Assembly: GCA_033002965.1 (NCBI GenBank)
Contig: JAURVB010012393.1
Coordinates: 62,001 to 126,000, forward strand
DNA length: 64,000 nt
Direction of reading: 5' to 3'
Source: Piper betle
Lineage: Eukaryota; Streptophyta; Magnoliopsida; Piperales; Piperaceae
Shown: in pieces, positions 10,831-22,119 of the stretch
Layout: every line of letters begins with the position of its first letter
Numbering within the stretch: position 1 is the stretch's first letter
Translations under genes and position numbers: made by a program
The notes under the pieces: generated by a model
Seen by the model: the letters and a program-made list of their open reading frames with translations, nothing else
Database searches by the model: none
What the model was told of the DNA's origin: nothing

Positions 10831-13144
10831 TAGTGCAAGTTGCTGTTGGGGAAACGTTTAAATAGGAGGTTGGTTAAACAAACCAAAATTACATTGGTAA
10901 CCGAATAAAATTCGAAATATAAATGATGAGCAAAGCAATTAAACCGAATTAGATTGGTTTAGTTCAGTTTTAACCAAACATTGACCAAATTAACCAAACT
11001 CATAACCTAATTCTTCTCCTCAAATTTCTCTGTCTCTGGTTTGCCGTTCTTTTGGTCTCTCATCTGCTGCATTGCTTGTCTTTGGTACGCATTGATTCGG
11101 CATACTCTTTTTGTTGATTTTTTTATTTGATTGTCTGGTATATTCTTGTTTACCTGTAGCATTCTCTTATTTTCTTTTGTCGTTTTGGGTGTTGTGTTAG
11201 TTCGTTTCTTTCATAATTCATGTATATACTCATCTGCATGTTGCCATCCTGACTTTATGGTAGATGACTTTTTGTGAATCTGCAACTTGTTGGAGAGTTA
11301 GAGAAGGAAATTTGTATGTTGGATTATGTAATAATAGTAACAGTACGTAGTTGGGATTTCATTGTTTGGAATTTGGATTTCTTTGCATACTTGCAAGATC
11401 TGGTTTGGGTCGCTGGGATAGGGCAAGCGGGGAGGAATTACTAGGGAGCTTAGAAATGAACACCTAAATAATTAGACCTGTTCGTTGTTTCATTTCAAGT
11501 TTTATTTTCGGCTAACATGCCTTGTGTGAGAAGTTAATGTTGGGATTAACCAAACATTTAAATCCTTATTTCAATATATAATTAATGAAAAGTTCCAATC
11601 GAAATAGACACTGATGAAATGAAATACTTTTCAAAATAGGCAAAAATAATTTTATATGAAAAACCTCAAATTTGGAAAAAAATCACAGAAATTCGCTATA
11701 TCATAACTTGATAAAAAAAATATCCATAGGAAAACAAACTCCCGAATATTAATTTATTATAATTTCTACACAATTGGAGTTAATCACAATGAATAAAAAA
11801 ATAGAAAAATATTATTAATTGAGAATTTGACAAAATTACCACTTACGATTGTAAGCAAGTCTTAACAAAATATTTACCTTTTTTCGATAAAAGAAGCTTC
11901 TGTCGTTAATTTTTATCTCTCTTACAATAAAACCACGTTTTCTAAAATAAACTTTGATTTTTACCCAAAACATAATTGCCTTTTCATTTATTTACGAAGG
12001 AGGGACATCCCTAACGGTTAACTAGTTATGTTGCGCCGTGGTACATGCCTTCTAAAATGTAGTCATTCTTTTCCAAGCATTTGAATTTGAATATATATTT
12101 TTAAATTAAGTTAACTAATTATGTGAAGTGAAGAATGTGTTAGATTAGTTCTATATGGTCTTACATATTAACATAATTGTACATTGATCGGCTTTTTTAT
12201 TAATAAGTCCAATTATGTGATTTGTTAAGGTATTTATTTAATTTAGTGGGTTTATAGAAAATATCGGATTAACAAGGTATACGCAATTGTGGGGAACACT
12301 TCTAATTTATTATGAGCCAAATTAAAAATTCACAAGGGACGTCACATTCATGTATAATGACATTAAATTATTGTCACATTCAAGTAGAAAAATTGTATAG
12401 TCACAACATGTTAATAAAGAGGGTTATGGTCTTCAAAACATGATTATGGCTTTTTTATTCTAGAAAAAGCTATCAATTTGGTAGATTTGGATCCACAATT
12501 AAGTTTGAGTAGTAAATGTATTCTAATGAATTAATTTGGGTATGCTTTGCGTCTACTCATGTCTTTTGATAATTTGACATATGATGATGGATCTTGAAAT
12601 ATCTAACAAAATCATCATATATAATTATTTACTAATGTGATTTGTATAATTTACCGATTATTATTTAGTTACAATTTTTTTCTACGGGTTGGAGCTTTTA
12701 TGTCTAAAAAGCTGAAGTGTAATAAAAAATAGGAGATTTAACCAATTAAAATACAATAAAAAATATAAAAATAATTGAATTATTATAGTTTGTTTTCTTT
12801 TTTATTAGATTTGATCTCTAAGACGAGAACATTATAGTCTAACACATTATTTGGTATGAGTTTATCTATAAAATTAGAGTAATTTCTAAAGTAGGGCGCA
12901 GATGAGATGACATCTTGCCAAGCAGATATGAAAGTCCAGTACCTACATGGCCTTACAGCGTTTTTCAGAGCACATGGGCATTTTGGCCTTCTTAAAATTA
13001 TTTGGTTAATATATGCTTAAAATAATCATAGTTATCAAATGGATATTTCATTAATATTGTCCCTATAATGATTGATGGTCATATAGATCTAGAACAACTA
13101 TAATTGACAACTTAAATATAATAACAAAAACTAAATTATTTTTT
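10831..13144. other. Spacer, no gene seen
   Basis: AT-rich sequence with no supportable reading frame. The first part (10,838-10,860) repeats the text found just left of the hAT-like element, suggesting a small local duplication of the insertion site. I looked here for missing RAN exons and found none. Confidence 0.4.
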
Positions 13145-13387
13145 AACTGATAACAGATGTTCCTAGATTTACTTAAAAAAACATCCGAAACATTAGGAAT
13201 GAGTGTCATTGATCAAAATTGATGTAAATCTATAAATAAATTGATACGGATGTCACTATTTATTGGTTAATAGTGAATTAGTTATCATTCTAGGGAAGTT
13301 TAGCCAATTTTATGCAATCAGTAACACATGTTTTATGTTTCAGATATTGTTTTCTTTAAGTATATCTAGAAACAACTGTTATTGGTA
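13145..13387. mobile_element. Foldback MITE, about 243 bp
   Basis: The left end AACTGATAACAGATGTTCC and the reverse complement of the right end TACCAATAACAGTTGTTTC match, and the match continues for about 50 bp (CTAGATxTACTTAAA...CxGAAAC) and more weakly beyond. There is no coding capacity. No clear target-site duplication was found, so the superfamily is open. Confidence 0.65.
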
Positions 13388-13740
13388 AATAATTACAATA
13401 TAGATTTAATTATTATCGACTCTAGTAACTGTTCCAGATCGGCATGATACCGTCAATCATACAGGGATAGGTTTTATTATTATCCATTTGGTTGGCGTTA
13501 AAATAGCGTAAATGAAAAAAAGTCTTAAGAAATAAAAATACAATAAAATAAAATGATATGAAAATTTATTGGTAAATAATTATAATATAGATTTAATTAT
13601 TATCGACTCTAGGAACTGTTCCATGTCGGCATGATACTATCAATCATTACAGGGATAGGTTTTATTATAGTCCATTTGGTTGGCATTAAAATAGCGTAAA
13701 TAAAAAAATTTTAAGAAATAAAAATACATGAAAATTTAAA
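13381..13740. repeat. Tandem duplication, about 187-bp unit x 2
   Basis: The segment starting ATTGGTAAATAATTA at 13381 recurs at 13568 with about 90% identity, including TAGATTTAATTATTATCGAC and GGGATAGGTTTTATTAT. The second unit has a short deletion near its end. It directly abuts the right end of the foldback MITE. Confidence 0.85.
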
Positions 13741-14235
13741 AGATTTTCATTAGATGTTTGGATGGTAAAAAAATAAAATAAAATTGAAAATTTTTTCCTA
13801 GTGCGTGTCTCCCAAAAGTTCAGCCATTTCTTTTTGGTTTTTCCGAGAAAATGTTATTTTCTAAAAAAAATTCATATACCTGCTTTGACTGAAAATAAAT
13901 TTTATTTTGACTAAAATTTTGGACATCCAAACACAACAATGAAATTTATAACTTCTAAATTTTATATTTTTTTCTTATAATTTCAAGACATCCAACCATG
14001 CCCTCGGTGAACTTTCATTAACTTCTCAGTAATATGCTCTAATGCCATGTTGGGTACTCTCCTTACATATATATATATAGGAACAGATTATTGTGATTGT
14101 AACTTAAGTGAGTCTGAGATAATATGCATGTATGTGTGGCTTATGCTACAATTGAATACAACTTTAACATAATTTGATTTCTCTATTCTGAGCTTGTCAT
14201 CTGTCTTTTCTGTTGTCATGAAATGAGACTATCTT

Positions 14236-15450
14236 ATGCTTTCTACCTTTTTTTGGTGCTTTGAGTGCCAATTTCAATTTTCACCACTTCTCTTATTCTT
14301 GTATTTGATTGCATTATGCTTGTTTCTTAGTGACGCATTGGTCATCTTAAAAGACAGCATCTTAGTGAGGAACATCAAATTCATTACCCGGCGTTCTATA
14401 AATGTCCCGAATTGCCGTTTTACATTAGCATGTCTGAGCACGTTTGGTTTTATCTGCTACACATCTGATGGCCTTCTAGATTATTATGAATACGAAGTAT
14501 GAACAAGAATTTTCACCAAAGGCTGAGGGAATGGCCAAGATTCTATTACAAAGCTACCATCAAAGACATGGTAATTGGTATAGTTATGTTTGTGATTGCA
14601 CTGCCACCCCTACCTACTTTCTATAGTGAGTGAATAAACTGTGAAAGATGCAAGTATAATACTGCTCCACCTTAAGCCGAAGAAACTAAAGCAGCCATTT
14701 TCGGCCTTCCATGAGAAGCACTGCACTAACATTATGATGAACTTTAAAAGACTGGTGAAGGATCAACATATGAAAAGGAAGACAAAGCAAGTGTTGCGCG
14801 ATCTTTGTGTCCATGCCCATGTCAGTTCCCATACTCTGGATGAAAGTATTGCTGCCTGGGAGGCGTGCAAGTGGGGTGTCTTTGCCTCTTCGACCATGTT
14901 CAAAAGGCCAAAAGATGCAGCTGGGCCAATGGGATGAAAGTATTGCTGCCTAGGAGGCCACTGCCTTCTCCAAATCAAGACCAAGCATCATTCACCAGCA
15001 AATGGGCTTCACTTGTATGCTGGCCGGACCCAAGATAAGCTTCCTATAAAAGCTCTCTTGTCCCAATCCCTGTGTCTCTTACATATTCTGTTTGTTTTGA
15101 ACTTTGGTATCTTTGTTTTGTATTGCTGGGCCGATTTAGGACATCTGGAACAATGTCTTTAAGAAAATGGGACAATCTGTCGTCAGTCCAACCCAATTAT
15201 GTGCTCAAGGATTAGCTGATGTTAGACCCATCACCAAAGGGAGGCTCTTGTAGCATCGGCATCAATCCAACTGAACTTCATATATCCATTGAGACCCAGA
15301 TAATCACGTGCCATGGTTCCATCTTCAGGTTTGAGTTGGAGAAGGCAGTGGGTCAAAGCTGCTCTTGAATGCGACTCTCCATTGCTTGGTGAAAAGTGCT
15401 TTCTACTGAGCAAATGCATGTTCCTTGATGTTGGATGAAGTTATTGAGGC
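14236..15450. other. Unassigned segment, possible decayed gene or element
   Basis: Base composition is more balanced than in the surrounding spacers and there is a plus-strand frame at 14641-14937, but I recognise no protein family in it. A 27-bp direct repeat (GGATGAAAGTATTGCTGCCT...) lies at 14838-14864 and 14932-14958. It could be a decayed transposon or transcript-derived sequence. Confidence 0.3.
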
Positions 15451-15747
15451 CATACAAGAAAAAAGAAAAAAGTGTGAGCATGCTCTTCTGTGTCTCCTGC
15501 TAGCTAGCTAGTTAGTCGCCACCTTTGTAACATGTACAATTAGAGATCAATTAACCTTATTTACATGTTAGTCAGAAAAGTTCAATAATTTCGTCAATGC
15601 CCATGTATTACCAGTTTTGAGTCTGGACAGTGGACCTTACCATTAAAATTTTGCTGTTATAAAATATCTAATTTGATGTATATAACTGAGTCATGTATCA
15701 ATATAATAGTTTTTCTATTCTTTTAGTTGTTAATATATACTCCGCCC

Positions 15748-15891
15748 TGTCACGCTGCCAAAAAATATGACTATATAGCGGCCTCGGCCGCCACTTTTGA
15801 GGGATCATAATTTTGATGTCCCTAGTTATAAGCGGCAGCCAAGGTGGCTATACAGTCATACATTTTTCTGGTAAATTTTGGCTGCCTGACA
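15748..15891. mobile_element. Short foldback MITE, 144 bp
   Basis: Left end TGTCACGCTGCC and reverse-complemented right end TGTCAGGCAGCC match. After a small gap the inverted match continues (AAAAATATGACTATATAG against AAAAATGTATGACTGTATAG, then GC-rich GCCxCCTxGGCxGCC). The whole element could fold into one long hairpin. It has no coding capacity. Confidence 0.7.
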
Positions 15892-15899
15892 TTTATATT

Positions 15900-18800
15900 T
15901 GTGCATTACTAGTCTCAAGACTCTGCGAGGGAGACATGTTGATGTAAGAATTAAGGGCATTTGACCATTTGAAATTTTGTTATTTATCATCGTATTAATC
16001 TTAGTTTAACTTCTATGCCTCCATCACCTTAAGTATTAGATAAAGGAGTTCTAACTCTTGACGTAGGAGAGAGTTGATAATCAGGTGATTACCAACTATA
16101 GATTGCCATCTTGAAGAATCTAGTATACATGATTATATAGGCAGGGCTAATTTCTTAATTTCAACATATCAATGATAGACTGATCGACCCGTCTTAGTTT
16201 TGGAATGTTGCATGAGTTCTGAACTGCATGCAGATTGATGATAAGAACCGAGAGCCGGGCGTAAGATGTTTGTCGAGACTCGGTGAAGATGGGAAGAAGT
16301 AATTAATAGTCGCCAAAATGGGGGTACGTACCGAGGCACCAGCTTCTTCTTTTTCTACATATAATATATTTACTGAAAGAGAGATGGAGGGTGGCTAGCT
16401 GACTTGATATGATTGCCAGAAAGAAACGCAAGTAGTACTGCGTTGCGAGAGCTACAAGTCATGGCCGTTTTTTCACAGAGTCGTTACCGAGAAATCATGA
16501 ATGAAACGCCATCACATGTTGGCCAGGTATGGCCCCGTCTCTTCTCTCTATCCTCTCTGGCCAAACATCATGCAGACAACTCGCAAACAGTGCCAAGTTT
16601 ATCTTGAACTTTTCTCTTGCATGGCCAGCTTGATGGAATAGGACTCTTTTCGGCGCTCTAAAAGTGAAGAGAGATCGTAATATCATATCTTACCAAAGGT
16701 TCACGAGGGAGATAAGCTTACGAACTATGTGACATTGCTTTTCTGAACGCCGTAGTCCTTTTTGAACAAAGTGGCAGCTGCTCTTTTCCTCCTGCAATTT
16801 GCAGTAAGTTGTTATCTCTGATGCCCTCTTGCTGCACACAATCACCGTCATTGCTGCCGTCCTTTCTTCCATCTTGCAATCAAGGTATCTTACAGTACCA
16901 CTACCACCTCTTTTCGTTTTAGACAAAAAAAATTGTGTAAAGTTAGTTTTGCACACCTGAGGACTGTACATGTTGACAGACCCATAATTCATTTTGGTGC
17001 AGATTCTTTCTATTCAACTGATCAGACTTTTTGTTTTTGGTGTCTGTAACCATTCCAATCAAAACAAGGAAGCGGGGACGCTCTAGTGTGGTTTGTGTGT
17101 TGTCCAGCTAATTTATATGTTAGGAACGAGGACATCAGGACAAATATGGCCTGATTTTATCAGCTTAACTTTAAAATAATTTTGTCAAATATTTGAACGT
17201 CATGAGTACCTACAGAAAAGAGGAACTCGTGACGGAGGAATTTGCAGCAAATTAACGAGGTCTAAGAATATACATAGGTAGTACGTACTTTGTCGTATAA
17301 ACGCTGATGATAACTAGGACCCAATAAAGCTTATCTCCTTGCTAGTCAGCCCAAATGAACCTTCACAAGATCCCAATGACTCCTCCATGTCTATGTATTG
17401 TCAACATCTACGCACGCCAGATTCTTAACCCTTCTCCTTTCCTCTCACAAACTTATATTAGAGTCTACCACAAGTTTATGCAACGACGCAAAAGAGTTTG
17501 GACTCAATGGCATATATGGCGAAGCAAGCACGCAAGTGCATAAACTTGGGGGTCCTTGTGCATGGCATGAATTAGGGGGGACTTATTTGTGGAAGTGGCG
17601 ATCAGAAGAGGACAAGTGAAGGGTCAGGTGAGGGCAGTGGAAAAGAGATGAAAAGAGTAAGGGGCCCTATTGGAAGGGTGCACTATATTGCTAAAGAGGC
17701 GTTTGCAATGAGTTGACAAGGCTGGGGCAGAGGCCCAGCTAGCATAGGGCTTACGATTCGTCACCCCTCTGAATTTGCGTGGACGAAAGCTCAGATAGAC
17801 CAGACGCACCATTGATCTACACACCTCTTCCTACCGCCTTCATTTTTTTTGTGCACACAAGGCAGCTTTCACATTCACAGAAGTTGGCAGATTAAGTAGA
17901 CAATATATAACTGATTTGTCTGTACTGTGCAGGATGTTCAAAGTAAACAAGTTGATATGGAAAAAATGAACGTATGTTCGCGTAAGGCTAAATGGTTTGG
18001 TATAGCTGACAAAGACGGGATGTTGAAGTCTTGTTTCAAAGATTGCATGCAGATTAAGTAGACAATGTATATAAACGCTAATGGTGAAGAGGAGATTATT
18101 AGCTGGCTTTCTCATTATTGTTTGACTATTTATGCCGCGAGGCAAAACAGTTAAGACACTCGACATCCAATTGCCGGCGAGGAGTACAGATCATATTAAC
18201 AGTCAATTTATCTGGAAGAAATTTGACAAAGTTATATATATGAATATGAATTGTGATCCTTGATGAAACACTAGCTAACGAAAAGGACGACCATAACGAA
18301 TTGATTGTGATTTGTTTGCCTCCCACAAATCTGTGTTTAAAGTCGTTGATCACAAACCTACTAAACTATGACCATTAGAGATGTTGGCAATAAATTTCTC
18401 AACCAACTCAATTTTCAATCTGCTATTTGAATTCAAAGTTTCATTTCTTAGTTTGTTTTAGCCAAGTTTGAAGTCATAATCTTAACACAAGCAGGAAAGG
18501 CTCAAACTCTGTCCAAACTGAGTTGAGTACAGGCGGGCAAGTCTTCATTATAATCACTATAAATGTTAACATGCGGTTGAAAACTTGCACCAGTTTGTTA
18601 CAGATTATGGGCAGAAAGCAGGTTTAACGTGACAACTATCACTACGCTAGTTCTGTGGACCATGGCCTCTAAAACAGTGTCTTCCAAATCAACAGAGTCG
18701 TCTCTTTCTTCTGTTGGGCTTGAGCTGGCCATAGCTGCAGTCCCACCAATCTATCCTAACTTATCCAAAGTATGAGGGGAGAACCTTCCTTTATGGTATG

Positions 18801-21800
18801 GACATTGAATGGGGCTTCTTTGCTTGTAACTTAGAACTACAAGTATATCGACTTGCTTAATAGATAAGGAAAGAAAAAGAAAATTCATTAATGGTAAGAG
18901 TCACGGAGGCAGATCATGGACTCCACTGCAGTAGGCAGTAGGCAAGAAATCCTGTGTGGATAGAACAGCATCTTCTTCTTCTACTCTTTCCTTGGCTTTA
19001 ACCTTGCTACTCAAATCTCTTGGATACCCTTGCAAGCTTTCTTAATGCTTTATTTGCCTGCCCACCTTTTTCCTTTCTTTACTTAATATGCAGATAATGG
19101 TGTCTTCTTGAGATGTTTCTATAAAATATGTATATTTGTAGCAGATATGCCAGGCAAGAGATCCAAATTGCCTCTTCTCGCTGCTCACAAGACATTCTAT
19201 TACAAACTTTGACAAGCCTGTCCGATAATCATTTTGGTTTCGACCCATTTACCAAATCCTTCTTGAGTTTTGTTGTTTTCTGTGCCAAAGATTAAAAAAT
19301 GGTTGGAAAGGAAAATTCTCATGTCAATAAATATGAACATGTACTGCTCGCATGTGGATAAGTAGAGACCAAGGCGTGGACCTAGATCAAGTGGGGAAAT
19401 TCGCGCCATTATCCTACGGAGACAAGCGAGCACTAAGCTAGGAGATGAATTATGCTAAACAGTAGTTCTATATAATCCCAGTTCTTGTACAGTAGTACTC
19501 TACAGTCCGATTGAAAGAAATGTGGAATTTCCAATATATATATTTTATGGGACAACTCATACGCGTGTAGGTTGCTGTGTGAAACCAAAACATAGATCGA
19601 TTTGGGTTGTTGGGGAAATGTAACACCCATGCAAAATTGAAAGAAAAGTATACACCAGTGCTAAGAATTAAAACAGGTGAGTTTTTATACTGAGTCCTCT
19701 CAATTGTGGAGAGAAACAATCTCATGGAATCTTGGCCAGATAAAGATACTAAGAACAAACTAGCCCGAATCTCCCCTTCCTCATTATCTACCTAGAAAGC
19801 AACAAACAAGTTCTGTTCCCTCAAAAAAAAAAAAGGTGCATGCGGATTTTGGGACACAATTGGGAGCAGAGGGGAAAGCAGATGTGAAAGATAAGGAAAA
19901 ACTGAATTATAATGGGTGAAACGCTTGCAGCTCTTTTTTCTATCTCATTGCTGGAATTTTTGGTCATCATCGATAGCTCCATATTTTCTAGTTCGTCATA
20001 TGCACCTCAAATGATAAACCTTTGGTTTCTTATCGCAGTGATGTTTTTGCTACATGAACAACAGAAAAAAACCAAATCCTGACACCCCAAGGACGATATG
20101 TGGAGCCTTTCCTTATGAATGAAAAATGTGATGTATGACACTGGCCGTTCTGTTTAATCTCTCTTGTACCCATTCAAGTGATATGAACACCAAAAGAATC
20201 CGAGAGTATTATTGTCTCCTTGTTTCTTATCATATATATGGCGTTTTACTTTCAGATTTTGTAAGTAACCATATTCTTGAAATCCAAGTATATATGCTAC
20301 ATTGTGAAGTTGAACACTGACCAGTTACATTGTCAGAGAGCCGAAAGGCACATGATATGATGAACACTCTAGGCTAATTAAGATACAGAAGGATTTAGCA
20401 TCAATGTTGCAAATAGACAACAGGTGACTAAGAGTGGTCAGTTTTTGTCAGATCTGTTGTCAATTCAAATTGATCAGCTTCATATGACACTTACTCTAAT
20501 CCGAAGTATGTTCATTGCACTCTCCGTGTTGAAAGCAAGTGTGGGGAGAGTGAAGAGACTGAAAATGTGAATTATTAGGGGGAGATTGAAACAAGTGAAA
20601 GAAGGAGCTTTATTGGAAGCGGGGACCCAGATGGGGGAAGGGGAAGCAGATGGGCCCTGTTGTCTTGGGCACATTAGGACCAGATTGGGGGAGGTGCCCT
20701 TCTTGTGGGTCATCTTCTGTTGGGTGGGGAATGGCACTGTTCCTGACCCATAAGCCCACCAAGAACAAAGAAAAGTGTCCCTCAAAATAGACAGCCTTGT
20801 TTCCATGTGCACAGATTTAAGAGCAACCTTCCAAGAATATCAACCCCTCTTTTCATCCCCAAATCCCTCTTAATTTCTTTTTTGTTACAATATATATTTT
20901 ATGTTTTGTTAATTCACATCAAAAGTTTATCATCTTGCATGTCATATGTTTATGTACCCAAAAAAACATCTGCCCTTCTCGCAAAGAAGATGTAGACATG
21001 CATTTCAATTATTTGATATTCAACGTTGTGGGCAGGTGGGAGAGCTAGCTAGCTCTCTGTTCATCTCCCTGGCAAACAAGTTTTACTGCTGCATGAACTA
21101 AATGTTATAGTTATACATCGCTGCACAGAACACAGACATAGGGAAAAGAAAGCACAATAATGCACCTGCATTTAACAAGAAGTTGGTTTACAAGGGTACC
21201 TTTTTCGCTGGCAAAACTACCTCTTTTTGTCTACAAACAGAGTAGCTCCCATTTATGTATCTCACCAACTTCATCCTACTACGGGGAGCAAATTCTCTGG
21301 GCACCATTATATTAGGCTTCTGTAGACAGATGGAGATTGCACACAGCAAATATGCATCGTTGCACCCTTGACCTGGGCTACAAACACGTCTTCCCTGTTA
21401 GGTTGGTAAGAAACTAGTAGCGTTATGCAATCCATTTGCCAGCCCTCGGGACCCCCCTTGTGTCGCCCCCCTGAAAACTACATTTTTTTTTCACCATTAT
21501 CCCTTTTCCAAGAAGTTTCAATTTCCTCTTTTTATCATTTTTCACATTCCCTCTCCGTGTCTGCCTTTCACATTCAAGTCAAATGTTGGAATGGGAAACA
21601 TGATAGAAAATGATGTACCCGCAACAAGATATGCGCCTTCAATGTTTTCCGTCCATAATAACAAATCTGTGCTGCCACTAACAAATTTTTTTTAATCTCT
21701 AATATCACAAGGTGGTGTTCGTTGAATAATTGGTAGTATTTCCATGGAAGAAAACAGGGGAGGTTGAATATTTATTTAGGAAAGAAAGAAAAAACAGGAG

Positions 21801-22040
21801 GATTGAATGAGATCAAAGAGGGCATATTGGTAAAGAAAGTAGTTTGAAGAGAAAACAGTGAAAACCGCCGGGCACCGTTGACCCCAAGTGGAGGCCTCAA
21901 AGGCCTCTCTACAAAAGAGACATCTCTTCTACCCTTTGTATGTTCCATCCTTTCTTTTCCCCCATCTTTCCCTCGCTCTTCACATCCTACATCCCTCTTC
22001 CCTCTCTCTCCTTCTATATCTACTACTCCACCACTCCACA
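15900..22040. other. Long spacer and presumed CYP734A upstream region
   Basis: About 6 kb with scattered short frames but no recognisable protein, domain or RNA gene. The last 150 bases before the P450 are CT-rich (about 21,935-22,035), which looks like a 5' leader. Confidence 0.4.
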
Positions 22041-22119
22041 AAGAATGCAGAGACACAAGCTAGAGAACACTGTGATTGCTGGGGGAGTGTCTGGTGTGAT
22101 TGTTGGGTTGATTGTTAGA

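Noticed and set aside
12930..12975. Possible RAN exon (GTACCTACATGG resembles VPTW)
   Set aside because: Only four codons agree; the following HRDLCR is not present in any frame.
20480..20812. 110-codon minus-strand frame
   Set aside because: No family resemblance, no splice context and no codon bias like the real genes here.
22045..22119. 25-residue extension of the P450 from an earlier in-frame ATG
   Set aside because: The ATG at 22120 gives the length and MExxxSSSW-type start seen in CYP734A. The longer form cannot be excluded but is less likely.
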